A DNA stretch of 64,000 nt from Clostridium guangxiense (lineage in GTDB: Bacteria; Bacillota; Clostridia; Clostridiales; Clostridiaceae): assembly GCF_021043395.1 (NCBI RefSeq), contig NZ_JAJNKE010000024.1, forward strand, positions 1 through 64,000, given 5' to 3'. The position numbers and the translations under genes are program-made. Positions within the stretch are counted from its first letter, which is position 1. Each line of letters starts with the position of its first letter. Shown here piece by piece: positions 8,464 through 17,430 of this stretch. Under the pieces are notes generated by a model. The model worked only from the letters and a program-made list of their open reading frames with translations. It was not told where the DNA came from and did not search any database.

Positions 8464-8635
8464 CATTGATTTGAGACATTAAATAAAGCCAATAAATCTA
8501 AGATGATAAATCATAAAAGTCTTAGAACTTTCAATAACTCGCCTTTGGCTCAGACAGATTGAAAGTTCTAAGACTTTTTTAATTTATTATCTAAGATTTA
8601 TAAAGCTTTATTTAAACTGTCTTTTCATCAATGTT
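8462..8635. repeat. Long nested palindrome, repeat family 1
   Basis: The apical stem is exact: AAGTCTTAGAACTTTCAAT (8517-8535) pairs with 8558-8576 around the loop AACTCGCCTTTGGCTCAGACAG. Outside it are ATAAATCTAAGAT/ATCTAAGATTTAT with a single A.A mismatch, AAATAAAGC/GCTTTATTT, and outer AACATTGAT/ATCAATGTT. It lies between convergent genes and its U-run after the apical stem could terminate pepV transcription. Confidence 0.75.
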
Positions 8636-8641
8636 ATTTCG

Positions 8642-10561
8642 CTAACTATTAAGTTCTTCCCACTCCTCGTATAGTTTATCAATATTACTTTGAGTTTCAG
8701 AAATTTTATTATTTACTTCAATGCTTTTTTCAGGGTTTGAATAAACTTCTTCGAGGCACAGCGCTCCTTGAAGTTTTTCAAGTTCATCTTCAAGAGAAGC
8801 GATTTTTTCTTCTATATTTTTTATTTTTAACTTTTTTTGTTTCTCAAGCTTTTCTTCTTCTCTCTTTTTCTTCTTTTCAGCATGTATTTGAGTTTTAGTT
8901 TTTCCATCCGAAATTTCCTCTTCATATTGAAATCTTGTTGGATTTTTCTTTTTTTCTACGTAATAAGTATAGTTCCCTAGGTATTCTTTTACGCCATCTT
9001 CTTTTAACTCATACATTTTAGAAACAACCTTGTTTAAGAAATATCTGTCATGTGAGATTACAAGAATTGTTCCATCGTAGCTTAATAGAGCATCTTCAAG
9101 TGCTTCACGTGATACTATATCGAGATGGTTTGTGGGCTCATCTAAAAGTAAAAAGTTATTTTTAGAAAGCATTAATTTAAGAAGGTTTATTCTACACTTT
9201 TCTCCACCGCTTAATTTAGATATAAGTTTAAAAACATCATCTCCAATAAACAAAAATGCAGCAAGGGCATTTCTTACTTCTGTGGTGGTAAGCTCAGGGA
9301 AGTCATCCCATACTTCGTCGATTATAGTTTTATCATCATGCAAATTAGATTGTTCCTGATCGTAGTAGCCTATAAACACATTCTTTCCTAAAATTTTAAT
9401 ACCAGAATCACTTTTGACTTTATCCATTAAAATTTTAAAAAATGTAGTTTTACCTCTTCCATTTTCGCCTATCAGTGCTGTTTTTTCACCGCTTTTTACA
9501 TCTATATCAAGATTGTTAAATAAAGTGTGATCTCCAAAGCTTTTAGATAGATTTTCAACATGTAAAACATCTTTGCCACTTTTTATTAGAGTTTCAAAGC
9601 TTATTCTTGTAACACCAGTTTCTTTGTCTGGTGGCTTTATTCTTTCAATTTTATCAAGTGCTTTCTGACGGCTTTCTGCAGCTTTTATGCTTTTTTCTCT
9701 ATTAAATGAACGGTAGCGTTCTATTATCCCTTCTTGCCTTTTGATTTCAGCTTGCTGTACCTCAAAAGCTTTCAATTTGATTTCATAATCCTTCTTTTTA
9801 AGTTCAAGAGCTTTTGTGTAGTTCCCGTTGTAACAATTTACATGCCCATTAATAAGTTCAAAAGTTTTGTCTGTTATGGCATCTAGAAAATATCTATCAT
9901 GGGATATTATAAGTATAGTCCCTTTATATGTATGAAGATAGTCTTCAAGCCACTCTATTGCATCAAGGTCAAGGTGGTTAGTTGGTTCATCAAGAAGAAG
10001 TATTTCTGGCTTCATAAGAAGAAGTTTGCATAGAGCCACTCTTGTTTTTTGTCCACCACTTAATATTGAAATAGGTTTTTTTGAATCTTCATCTGAAAAA
10101 CCAAGACCTTTTAATACTTTGGATATTTCACCTTTATAGGAGTATCCTCCCTTAGTATTATAAGCTTCTGTGTAATTTGTGTAATCTTTTATAATTTTAG
10201 CATGGTAAGCTTCTTTTAGAGGATCATATGGTTCACTCATTTTTTGCTCTAAATCTTTAAGTTTATTTTCTATAGAAATAAGTTCACTAAAAACAGAGGA
10301 TAGTTCCTCAAAAATTGTATTAGAAGTTTCTAGATCTAGATGCTGAGATAAATAACCTAACTGTTTGTTTTTATCGATAAATAAATCTCCTGAATCGTAT
10401 TCTAAACTGTTTGTAAGTATTTTAAATAAAGTTGATTTTCCAGCACCGTTAGGACCGATTATTCCAATTCTTTCACCTTCATTAATAGAGAAGGTCACAT
10501 TTTCTAAAATAACATCTATTCCATAGCTTTTATGAATATCTTTACAGCTTAATACTATCAT
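8642..10561 (-). CDS. ABC-F family ATPase
   Basis: 639 residues with two ABC cassettes and no membrane segments, as in ABC-F proteins that act on the ribosome (translation or antibiotic protection) rather than in transport. Cassette 1 has Walker A GPNGAGKST (36-44), signature LSGGQKTR and LLLDEPTNHLD. Cassette 2 has Walker A GENGRGKTT, signature LSGGEKCR and LLLDEPTNHLD. A charged linker of about 80 residues joins them. A Lys/Glu-rich coiled coil (about 570-639) forms the YdiF/Uup-type C-terminal extension. The ribosome site is weak (GGTGA). It is transcribed divergently from rex, an arrangement I recall as common in clostridia. Confidence 0.88.
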   Translation of the reverse strand: MIVLSCKDIHKSYGIDVILENVTFSINEGERIGIIGPNGAGKSTLFKILTNSLEYDSGDLFIDKNKQLGYLSQHLDLETSNTIFEELSSVFSELISIENKLKDLEQKMSEPYDPLKEAYHAKIIKDYTNYTEAYNTKGGYSYKGEISKVLKGLGFSDEDSKKPISILSGGQKTRVALCKLLLMKPEILLLDEPTNHLDLDAIEWLEDYLHTYKGTILIISHDRYFLDAITDKTFELINGHVNCYNGNYTKALELKKKDYEIKLKAFEVQQAEIKRQEGIIERYRSFNREKSIKAAESRQKALDKIERIKPPDKETGVTRISFETLIKSGKDVLHVENLSKSFGDHTLFNNLDIDVKSGEKTALIGENGRGKTTFFKILMDKVKSDSGIKILGKNVFIGYYDQEQSNLHDDKTIIDEVWDDFPELTTTEVRNALAAFLFIGDDVFKLISKLSGGEKCRINLLKLMLSKNNFLLLDEPTNHLDIVSREALEDALLSYDGTILVISHDRYFLNKVVSKMYELKEDGVKEYLGNYTYYVEKKKNPTRFQYEEEISDGKTKTQIHAEKKKKREEEKLEKQKKLKIKNIEEKIASLEDELEKLQGALCLEEVYSNPEKSIEVNNKISETQSNIDKLYEEWEELNS

Positions 10562-10864
10562 AAATTATCACCGCGCTTTATCTTTAATCCTTTACCAGTA
10601 AATATTAAAGCATAGAAATATGTGTTGTCAAATAAATTTTAAAGTTCAATGCTGCTTATCTATAGTTAAGATTCGCAGTGATTTCCCTATAGCTGCAACA
10701 ATAGATAAAATAAATGGAAAAAATAAATAGTGTAAAATTAAAATTATGTGGTAAAATATATTATGAGTATATCATTTATAATAGTGATGTATTGCTTATA
10801 CCTTAATTATTTGATAGATGAAATAAGGCTTTGGAGTGGTATGTCTAGGTGAGGGGTGCATTGC

Positions 10865-11497
10865 GTGGAAAAGAAAAAGAATATATCGATGGCTGTAATA
10901 AGGCGTCTTCCTAAATATCATAGGTACTTAAATGAACTTGTGAAAAATGATGTGGATAGGATTTCATCGAAAGAATTAAGTGAAAAAATAGGATTTACAG
11001 CTTCGCAGATACGCCAAGACCTTAATTGTTTTGGAGATTTTGGACAACAGGGGTACGGTTACAACGTAAAAGAACTTTGCAAAGAAATAGATGCAATTTT
11101 GGGTCTTACAAAGGAGTATAATACTATTATTGTAGGTGCGGGTAATATTGGTCAAGCAATTGCTAATTATATAAATTTTGAAAAACTAGGTTTTTCTTTA
11201 AAAGGAATATTTGATATAAATCCTAAGCTTTTGGGATTAAAAATACATGATATTGAAATACAAGATATAGACAATGTAGATGCTTTCTTGAAAAACAACA
11301 ACATTAACATTGCAATTATTTGTGTGCCAAGAAAAAGTGCACAAAAGGTGGCTGAAATAATTATAAAAAATAATGTTAAGGGAATATGGAACTTTGCACC
11401 TGTGGATTTAGTTACACCTGATGATGTAATTGTGGAAAATGTTCATTTAAGTGATAGTTTACTTACTTTAAGTTGTTTGCTAAAAGATAAAATATGA
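10865..11497 (+). CDS. rex: Redox-sensing transcriptional repressor Rex
   Basis: 210 residues from the GTG at 10865, chosen because GAGGGG lies about 8 bases upstream; a GTG at 10856 would sit on top of that site. The N-terminal winged helix (about 1-75) includes LPKYHRYL and TASQIRQDLNCFG, typical of Rex. The C-terminal Rossmann domain starts with GAGNIGQA (91-98) and binds NAD(H). Rex leaves DNA when the NADH/NAD+ ratio rises. Its likely target lies just downstream: a Rex-type operator at 11603-11622 before crt. A long hairpin separates rex from the crt operon. Confidence 0.93.
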   Translation: MEKKKNISMAVIRRLPKYHRYLNELVKNDVDRISSKELSEKIGFTASQIRQDLNCFGDFGQQGYGYNVKELCKEIDAILGLTKEYNTIIVGAGNIGQAIANYINFEKLGFSLKGIFDINPKLLGLKIHDIEIQDIDNVDAFLKNNNINIAIICVPRKSAQKVAEIIIKNNVKGIWNFAPVDLVTPDDVIVENVHLSDSLLTLSCLLKDKI

Positions 11498-11502
11498 TAT
11501 TT

Positions 11503-11560
11503 TTTTAATTATTTCATATTTCAATGTAAATATTATTGAAATATGAAATAATTAATTATA
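11503..11560 (+). terminator. Long hairpin between rex and crt
   Basis: TTAATTATTTCATATTTCAAT pairs over about 20 bp with ATTGAAATATGAAATAATTAA around a short AU-rich loop. There is no long U-run, so it is an imperfect terminator. Its right arm contains the -35 region of the crt promoter. Confidence 0.5.
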
Positions 11561-11564
11561 TAAT
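11536..11564 (+). promoter_or_regulatory. Promoter of the crt-bcd-etfBA-hbd operon
   Basis: TTGAAA at 11536-11541 and TATAAT at 11559-11564 have an exact 17-base spacer. The expected start is near 11571, about 80 bases before crt. Confidence 0.7.
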
Positions 11565-11602
11565 TAGAAATGAAGCTTAAGGCTTCTAAAATTTTAGTTT
11601 TC

Positions 11603-11622
11603 TTTGTTAGAATATTAACAAA
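11603..11622. promoter_or_regulatory. Rex operator before crt
   Basis: TTTGTTA and TAACAAA form a perfect 7-bp inverted repeat with a 6-base centre, matching the known Rex consensus TTGTTAA-n4-TTAACAA in its arms. It lies about 30-50 bases downstream of the predicted transcription start, so Rex would block elongation or initiation. Confidence 0.75.
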
Positions 11623-11649
11623 GAATAAAAAGATTTAGGAGGATAAGTC

Positions 11650-12435
11650 ATGGAATTAAAAAATATCATCCTTGAAAAGGAAGGCAAAATTGCTATAGTT
11701 ACTATAAGCAGACCTAAGGCATTAAATGCACTTAACAGTGAAACTTTAACTGAACTTGATTACGTTTTAGATGAAATTGAAAATGACAATGAAGTGCTTG
11801 CAATTATTTTAACAGGTGCAGGTGAAAAGTCTTTTGTAGCTGGAGCAGATATTTCTGAAATGAAAGACAAGAATGTAATAGAAGGAAGAAAATTTGGAAT
11901 ACTAGGAAATAAAGTATTTAGAAGATTAGAACTTCTAGAAAAACCCGTAATAGCAGCTGTTAATGGTTTTGCATTAGGCGGCGGCTGTGAGATTTCGATG
12001 GCTTGTGATATAAGAATTGCTTCAAGCAATGCAAGATTTGGTCAGCCAGAGGTTGGTCTTGGAATAACACCTGGATTTGGTGGAACTCAAAGACTTGCAA
12101 GACTTGTAGGAATGGGAATGGCTAAAGAACTTATTTTTACTGCAAAGAATATAAAAGCAGATGAAGCTTTAAGAATTGGACTTGTAAATAAAGTAGTAGA
12201 ACCTGGTGAATTAATGAATACAGCAAAAGAGCTTGCAAATACAATTGTAAATAACGCTCCAATAGCTGTTAAATTAAGCAAGCAGGCTATTAATAGAGGA
12301 ATTCAATGTGACATTGACACTGCTTTGTCATTTGAATCAGAAGCATTTGGAGAATGTTTTTCAACAGAAGATCAAAAAGATGCAATGACTGCTTTTGTTG
12401 AAAAGAGAAAACCAGAAGGTTTCAAAAATAGATAG
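11650..12435 (+). CDS. crt: Crotonase (3-hydroxybutyryl-CoA dehydratase)
   Basis: 261 residues, crotonase superfamily. It dehydrates 3-hydroxybutyryl-CoA to crotonyl-CoA in butyrate/butanol formation. The oxyanion-hole motifs GADISEM (65-71) and NGFALGGGCE (105-114) are present, and the two catalytic glutamates are Glu114 and Glu134 (GQPEVGLGITPG). AGGAGG precedes the ATG. It is the first gene of the five-gene operon and is followed by bcd after 13 bases. Its position after a Rex operator fits control by redox state. Confidence 0.95.
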   Translation: MELKNIILEKEGKIAIVTISRPKALNALNSETLTELDYVLDEIENDNEVLAIILTGAGEKSFVAGADISEMKDKNVIEGRKFGILGNKVFRRLELLEKPVIAAVNGFALGGGCEISMACDIRIASSNARFGQPEVGLGITPGFGGTQRLARLVGMGMAKELIFTAKNIKADEALRIGLVNKVVEPGELMNTAKELANTIVNNAPIAVKLSKQAINRGIQCDIDTALSFESEAFGECFSTEDQKDAMTAFVEKRKPEGFKNR

Positions 12436-12448
12436 GAGGTAAGTTTAT

Positions 12449-13588
12449 ATGAATTTTGCATTGACAAAAGAACAAGAATTAGTAAAACAGATGGTTAGAG
12501 AATTTGCTAAAAATGATGTTGAACCAATAGCAGCAGAAATTGACGAAACAGAAAGATTCCCAATGGAAAATGTTAAAAAAATGGCTAAATATGGAATGAT
12601 GGGAATTCCATTTAAAAAAGAATATGGTGGCGCAGGTGGAGATGTACTTTCATACATAATCGCTGTTGAAGAATTATCAAAGGTTTGTGGTACAACAGGA
12701 GTTATTCTTTCAGCACATACATCACTTTGTGCTTCATTAATCAATGAATTTGGTACTGAAGAACAAAAACAAAAATACTTAGTTCCACTTGCAAAAGGTG
12801 AAAAAATAGGAGCTTATGGATTAACTGAACCTAACGCAGGAACAGATGCAGCTGGTCAGCAGACTACAGCAGTTCTTGATGGAGATCATTATGTATTAAA
12901 TGGTTCAAAAATATTCATAACAAACGGTGGAGTTGCTGATGTATTCTGCGTTTTTGGTATGACAGATAGAAGCAAAGGAACTAAAGGAATATCTGGGTTT
13001 ATAGTAGAAAAAGGATTCAAAGGTTTCTCAATAGGAAAAGTAGAAAACAAGATGGGTATTAGAGCATCTTCAACTACAGAACTTATTTTTGAAGACTGCA
13101 TAGTTCCAAAAGAAAACCTTATTGGAAAAGAAGGAAAAGGATTTGGAATTGCCATGAAGACTCTTGATGGAGGAAGAATTGGTATAGCAGCACAGGCTCT
13201 TGGAATTGCTGAAGGAGCATTTGAAGTAACAAGAGATTACATGAAAGAAAGAAAACAATTTGGAAGAAGCCTTGATAGATTCCAAGGATTAGCTTGGGCT
13301 ATGGCTGATATTAAGACAAAAATTGAAGCAACTAAATTCTTAGTGTATAGAGCAGCTTGGTGCAAAGATCAGGGACTACCATATAATGAAGAAGCAGCTA
13401 TGGCAAAACTTTATGCTGCTGATGTTGCTATGGAAGCAACTACAAAATGTGTTCAACTCTTCGGTGGATATGGATACACTAAAGATTACCCAGTTGAAAG
13501 AATGATGAGAGATGCTAAGATAACAGAAATATATGAGGGAACAACTCAGGTTCAAAAATTAGTTATTTCAAATCATATTTTTAGATAA
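12449..13588 (+). CDS. bcd: Butyryl-CoA dehydrogenase
   Basis: 379 residues, the acyl-CoA dehydrogenase fold. It reduces crotonyl-CoA to butyryl-CoA and, in clostridia, works with EtfAB in a flavin-bifurcating complex that also reduces ferredoxin with NADH. The FAD/acyl-CoA motifs [12 protein letters not shown] and ITNGG are visible in the middle domain. The conserved IYEGT near the C-terminus places the catalytic base at about Glu363. [19 protein letters not shown] is the family C-terminal signature. It has a strong AGGAGG site and is followed by etfB after 16 bases. Confidence 0.95.
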   Translation: MNFALTKEQELVKQMVREFAKNDVEPIAAEIDETERFPMENVKKMAKYGMMGIPFKKEYGGAGGDVLSYIIAVEELSKVCGTTGVILSAHTSLCASLINEFGTEEQKQKYLVPLAKGEKIGAYGLTEPNAGTDAAGQQTTAVLDGDHYVLNGSKIFITNGGVADVFCVFGMTDRSKGTKGISGFIVEKGFKGFSIGKVENKMGIRASSTTELIFEDCIVPKENLIGKEGKGFGIAMKTLDGGRIGIAAQALGIAEGAFEVTRDYMKERKQFGRSLDRFQGLAWAMADIKTKIEATKFLVYRAAWCKDQGLPYNEEAAMAKLYAADVAMEATTKCVQLFGGYGYTKDYPVERMMRDAKITEIYEGTTQVQKLVISNHIFR

Positions 13589-13604
13589 AAGGAGGAAATT
13601 CTAA

Positions 13605-14384
13605 ATGAATATAGTTGTTTGTTTAAAACAAGTTCCAGATACAACTGAAGTTAAAATAGATCCAGTAAAAGGAACACTTATAAGAGAAGGAGTTCCATCA
13701 ATCATAAATCCAGATGACAAAAATGCATTAGAAGAAGCATTAGTATTAAAAGAAAGCGTTGGTGCGCATGTAACTATAGTATCAATGGGACCACCACAAG
13801 CTAAAAATGCTTTAGTAGAAGCTTTAGCTATGGGTGCAGATGAAGCAATACTTGTATCAAGCAGAGCTTTTGGAGGAGCTGACACTCTTGCAACATCACA
13901 TACTCTTGCAGCTGCTATTAAAAAATTAGATTATGATGTAGTATTTGCTGGAAGACAGGCAATAGATGGTGATACTGCACAGGTTGGACCAGAAATTGCA
14001 GAACATCTTGGAATACCTCAAGTAACTTATGTAGAAAAAGTTGAAGTTAGCGGAGATGCTTTAAAGGTAAGAAAAGCTTGGGAAGATGGATATGAAGATG
14101 TAGAAGTTAAGACACCAGTTCTTTTAACTGCAATAAAAGAATTAAATGTGCCAAGATATATGGATGTAAGAAATATATTTGGAGTATTTGACAAGGAAAT
14201 AAAGATCTGGAGCGAAAATGATATAGATATCGACTTAAGTCTTTTAGGACTTAAAGGTTCACCAACAAAGGTTAAAAAATCTGTAACTAAAGAAGCAAAA
14301 GGACAGGGAGAACTTGTTGATAAACCTGTTAAAGAAGCAGCATCATATGTAGTTTCAAAATTAAAAGAGAAGCACTATATTTAA
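13605..14384 (+). CDS. etfB: Electron transfer flavoprotein, beta subunit
   Basis: 259 residues, normal for EtfB. The protein begins MNIVVCLKQVPDTTEVKID, the usual EtfB N-terminus. The signature VFAGRQAIDGDTAQVGPEIA (about 110-130) forms part of the nucleotide site; in bifurcating Etf this subunit holds the FAD that splits electrons from NADH. It is placed between bcd and etfA with GGAGG before the ATG, as expected for the Bcd-EtfBA complex. Confidence 0.95.
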   Translation: MNIVVCLKQVPDTTEVKIDPVKGTLIREGVPSIINPDDKNALEEALVLKESVGAHVTIVSMGPPQAKNALVEALAMGADEAILVSSRAFGGADTLATSHTLAAAIKKLDYDVVFAGRQAIDGDTAQVGPEIAEHLGIPQVTYVEKVEVSGDALKVRKAWEDGYEDVEVKTPVLLTAIKELNVPRYMDVRNIFGVFDKEIKIWSENDIDIDLSLLGLKGSPTKVKKSVTKEAKGQGELVDKPVKEAASYVVSKLKEKHYI

Positions 14385-14403
14385 TGTGTAGGAGGGAAGC
14401 TTT

Positions 14404-15414
14404 ATGAATATAGCAGATTACAAAGGCGTATGGGTCTTTGCTGAACAAAGAGACGGAAAATTACAGAAAGTATCTTTAGAATTACTTGGAAAAGGTAAAG
14501 AAATAGCTGGAAAACTTGGTGTTGAATTGACAGCAGTATTATTAGGATATAATACAGATGAAATGTCAAAAGAACTTTTAGCTCATGGAGCAGATAAAGT
14601 TTTAGCTGCTGATAGCAAGCTTTTAGAGCATTTTACCACAGATGCATATGCAAAGGTTATATGTGACTTAGTCAATGAAAGAAAGCCTGAAATACTATTT
14701 ATAGGTGCAACTTTCATAGGAAGAGACTTAGGACCTAGAATGGCAGCAAGACTTTCAACAGGATTAACTGCTGACTGTACTGCACTTGATATAGATCCTG
14801 AAAACAACAATTTACTTGCAACAAGACCTGCTTTTGGTGGTAACCTTATGGCTACAATCGTATGTGCAGACCATAGACCACAAATGGCAACTGTAAGACC
14901 AGGAGTTTTCTCAAAATTAGCTGAGGATCAGTCAAATGTTTCTTCAGACAAAATTGAAAAAGTTGCTTTTAGCTTAACAGAAGACGATATTAGGACAAAA
15001 GTTCTAAATGTTGTTAAGGTTGCAAAAGATACTGTTGATATAGGAGAAGCTAAAGTATTAGTAGCTGGTGGAAGAGGAGTTGGAAGCAAAGAAAACTTTG
15101 CAAAACTTCAAGAACTTGCTGATGTACTTGGTGGAACTGTAGCAGCTTCAAGAGCAGCAATTGAAAAAGAATGGGCAGATAAAGATCTTCAAGTTGGTCA
15201 AACAGGAAAGACAGTAAGACCACAACTTTATATTGCATGCGGTATATCAGGAGCAATTCAGCATTTAGCAGGAATGCAGGATTCAGATTACATAATTGCT
15301 ATAAATAAAGATGCAGAAGCACCAATAATGAAAGTTGCAGATTTAGCAATTGTAGGAGACTTAAATAAAGTTGTCCCTGAATTAATTGCTCAAATTAAAG
15401 CAGCTAACAACTAA
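14404..15414 (+). CDS. etfA: Electron transfer flavoprotein, alpha subunit
   Basis: 336 residues. The C-terminal FAD domain shows GGRGVGSKENF, GGTVAASRAA, the QVGQTGKTVRPQLYIACG stretch and GISGAIQHLAGM, the standard FAD-binding series of EtfA. It passes electrons to Bcd. The start follows GGAGGG with 19 bases after etfB. The gap to hbd (117 bases) is longer than other gaps of the operon and holds an 18-bp hairpin. Confidence 0.95.
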   Translation: MNIADYKGVWVFAEQRDGKLQKVSLELLGKGKEIAGKLGVELTAVLLGYNTDEMSKELLAHGADKVLAADSKLLEHFTTDAYAKVICDLVNERKPEILFIGATFIGRDLGPRMAARLSTGLTADCTALDIDPENNNLLATRPAFGGNLMATIVCADHRPQMATVRPGVFSKLAEDQSNVSSDKIEKVAFSLTEDDIRTKVLNVVKVAKDTVDIGEAKVLVAGGRGVGSKENFAKLQELADVLGGTVAASRAAIEKEWADKDLQVGQTGKTVRPQLYIACGISGAIQHLAGMQDSDYIIAINKDAEAPIMKVADLAIVGDLNKVVPELIAQIKAANN

Positions 15415-15445
15415 TAATTATTATCTGGCAAATAAAATAGAATTA

Positions 15446-15498
15446 AATTTATGCATTATGAAAAAACTATGCTTAGTAATTTTCATAATGTATAAATT
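15446..15498 (+). promoter_or_regulatory. Intra-operon hairpin between etfA and hbd
   Basis: AATTTATGCATTATGAAA (15446-15463) pairs over 18 bp, with one G.U, with TTTCATAATGTATAAATT (15481-15498) around a 17-base loop. No U-run follows, so this is more likely an RNA processing or stability element than a terminator. Confidence 0.55.
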
Positions 15499-15531
15499 AT
15501 TTATATGGAAGTTAAATAGGAGGCTAGTGTA

Positions 15532-16380
15532 ATGAAAAAAGTATGTGTTATAGGTGCAGGTACAATGGGAGCAGGAATTGCTCAAGCATTTGCAGCTAAA
15601 GGATTAGAAGTAGTTATAAGAGATATTAAAGACGAGTTCGTTGAAAGAGGATTAGCTACTATAGATAAAAATCTTTCAAGATTAGTTAAAAAAGGAAAAT
15701 TAGATGAAGCTGGTAAAGCTGAAATATTAAAGAGAGTTACAGGAACAGTTGACCTTAATTTGGCAGCTGATTGTGATCTTGTAGTTGAAGCAGCAGTTGA
15801 AAGAATGGATATAAAGAGACAAATATTTGCTGACTTAGACAATATATGCAAGCCAGAAACTATACTTGCGTCAAATACATCATCACTTTCTATAACAGAA
15901 GTAGCATCAGCAACTAAAAGACCTGATAAGGTTATAGGTATGCATTTCTTTAATCCAGCTCCTGTTATGAAGCTTGTTGAAGTAATAAGAGGAATTGCTA
16001 CTTCACAGGAAACTTTTGATGCTGTAAAAGAATGTGCTGTTGCTATAGGAAAAGATCCTGTAGAAGTTGCAGAAGCACCAGGATTTGTTGTAAATAGAAT
16101 ATTAATTCCAATGATCAACGAAGCAGTTGGAATATATGCAGAAGGAATAGCTTCTGTAGAAGATATAGATAAAGCTATGAAACTTGGAGCAAATCATCCA
16201 ATGGGACCATTAGAATTAGGAGATTTTATAGGTCTTGACATATGCCTTGCTATAATGAATGTTCTTTATTCAGAAACAGGAGATTCTAAATACAGACCAC
16301 ATACATTACTTAAGAAATATGTAAGAGCTGGATGGCTTGGAAGAAAAACTGGAAAAGGTTTTTACGACTATTCAAAATAA
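15532..16380 (+). CDS. hbd: 3-Hydroxybutyryl-CoA dehydrogenase
   Basis: 282 residues. It reduces acetoacetyl-CoA to 3-hydroxybutyryl-CoA, the step before Crt. The Rossmann motif [11 protein letters not shown] lies at 8-18. Catalytic residues are Ser117 (NTSSLSI), His138 ([16 protein letters not shown]) and Glu150, plus the [12 protein letters not shown] segment. It is last in the operon, with AGGAGG at 15518-15523, and is closed by an intrinsic terminator at 16384. Confidence 0.95.
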   Translation: MKKVCVIGAGTMGAGIAQAFAAKGLEVVIRDIKDEFVERGLATIDKNLSRLVKKGKLDEAGKAEILKRVTGTVDLNLAADCDLVVEAAVERMDIKRQIFADLDNICKPETILASNTSSLSITEVASATKRPDKVIGMHFFNPAPVMKLVEVIRGIATSQETFDAVKECAVAIGKDPVEVAEAPGFVVNRILIPMINEAVGIYAEGIASVEDIDKAMKLGANHPMGPLELGDFIGLDICLAIMNVLYSETGDSKYRPHTLLKKYVRAGWLGRKTGKGFYDYSK

Positions 16381-16383
16381 TAG

Positions 16384-16421
16384 CAAAAAAAGATCCTCAT
16401 TTAAGTATGGGGATTTTTTTA
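16384..16421 (+). terminator. Terminator of the butyryl-CoA operon
   Basis: AGATCCTCAT and ATGGGGATTT form a 9-bp stem with a TTAAGT loop and a run of seven T. Confidence 0.8.
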
Positions 16422-16454
16422 TATGATAAAATATAAAGTAGGAGGTGCTTATAA

Positions 16455-17333
16455 ATGGATTTTAATACAATTGAAAGCTTTAATAATGGAGTTTTAGTGA
16501 AGGATGTAAAGAACTTTGAACTTAGCCATATATTTGATTGTGGACAGTGTTTTAGATGGAATAGACGGGAAAATGGCAGTTATATAGGTGTGGCTTTGGG
16601 AAAGGTTATAGAGGTAGAGAAAAAGGGAAATGATGTGTTAATATATAATATCAATGAAGAGGAATTTAAAAATACATGGTGTGAGTACTTTGATTTAAGC
16701 AGGAATTACACAAAAATAAAAGGGGAACTTAGCAAGGATATTTTATTAAAAAAGTCTGTTGATTTTGGATATGGAATAAGACTTTTAAAACAAGAGAAAC
16801 TTGAAATGCTAATATCTTTTATAATTTCTGCTAATAATAGAATTCCAATGATTAAAAAAGCTATAGAAAATATAAGTAAAAAGTGGGGAGAAAAAATTAC
16901 ATATAACAATGATATTTTTTATTCATTCCCTACAATTGACAAACTCCACACTGGCAGCGAGAAGGATTTTGAAGAATGCAGTACTGGATTTAGGGCAAAA
17001 TATTTAAAGGATACTATTGATAGAATATATAGTGGAGAAGTTAATCTTGATTTTATAGCTTCTCTTAATGATGATGATTGTCATAAGGAACTTCAAAAGT
17101 TAATGGGAGTAGGACCTAAGGTTGCAGATTGTATAATGCTATTTTCTATGAATAAGTATTCTGCTTTTCCTGTAGATGTTTGGGTTAAGAAGGCTATGAT
17201 GAAATTTTATGTGGCTCCAGATGTATCACTTAAAAAAATAAGAGACTTTGGTAGAAACAAGTTTGGAAATTTATCTGGTTTTGCACAACAATATCTATTT
17301 TATTATGCTAGAGAGAATAAAATACAGGTATGA
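16455..17333 (+). CDS. ogg: 8-Oxoguanine DNA glycosylase/AP lyase
   Basis: 292 residues, OGG1 family. It removes 8-oxoguanine from DNA and nicks the backbone. The helix-hairpin-helix GPD motif is GVGPKVADCIML (218-229) followed by FPVDVW (238-243). It gives the catalytic lysine Lys222 and aspartate Asp241. The N-terminal half carries the OGG_N domain (FDCGQCFRW at 27-35). I recall that the structurally studied C. acetobutylicum enzyme has its lysine at 222, which matches. AGGAGG precedes the ATG. Confidence 0.93.
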   Translation: MDFNTIESFNNGVLVKDVKNFELSHIFDCGQCFRWNRRENGSYIGVALGKVIEVEKKGNDVLIYNINEEEFKNTWCEYFDLSRNYTKIKGELSKDILLKKSVDFGYGIRLLKQEKLEMLISFIISANNRIPMIKKAIENISKKWGEKITYNNDIFYSFPTIDKLHTGSEKDFEECSTGFRAKYLKDTIDRIYSGEVNLDFIASLNDDDCHKELQKLMGVGPKVADCIMLFSMNKYSAFPVDVWVKKAMMKFYVAPDVSLKKIRDFGRNKFGNLSGFAQQYLFYYARENKIQV

Positions 17334-17430
17334 TAAATTTATGTTAACAATTGCCAGCAGCATTTACGCCTTTGACAAACCTTTGGTATAATAATATTTG
17401 TTAACAAACTTTAATTTTGGAAGTGAATTT

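Noticed and set aside
15582-16118. Long minus-strand reading of 178 codons inside hbd
   Set aside because: It is a mirror of hbd codon structure; the plus strand encodes a complete, well-matched enzyme. The same holds for similar readings opposite groEL, guaB, deoC, etfA and bcd.
17396-17410. TTTGTTAACAAA as a possible Rex site before the VTT gene
   Set aside because: The dyad lacks the central spacer of Rex operators and is a common A/T palindrome.
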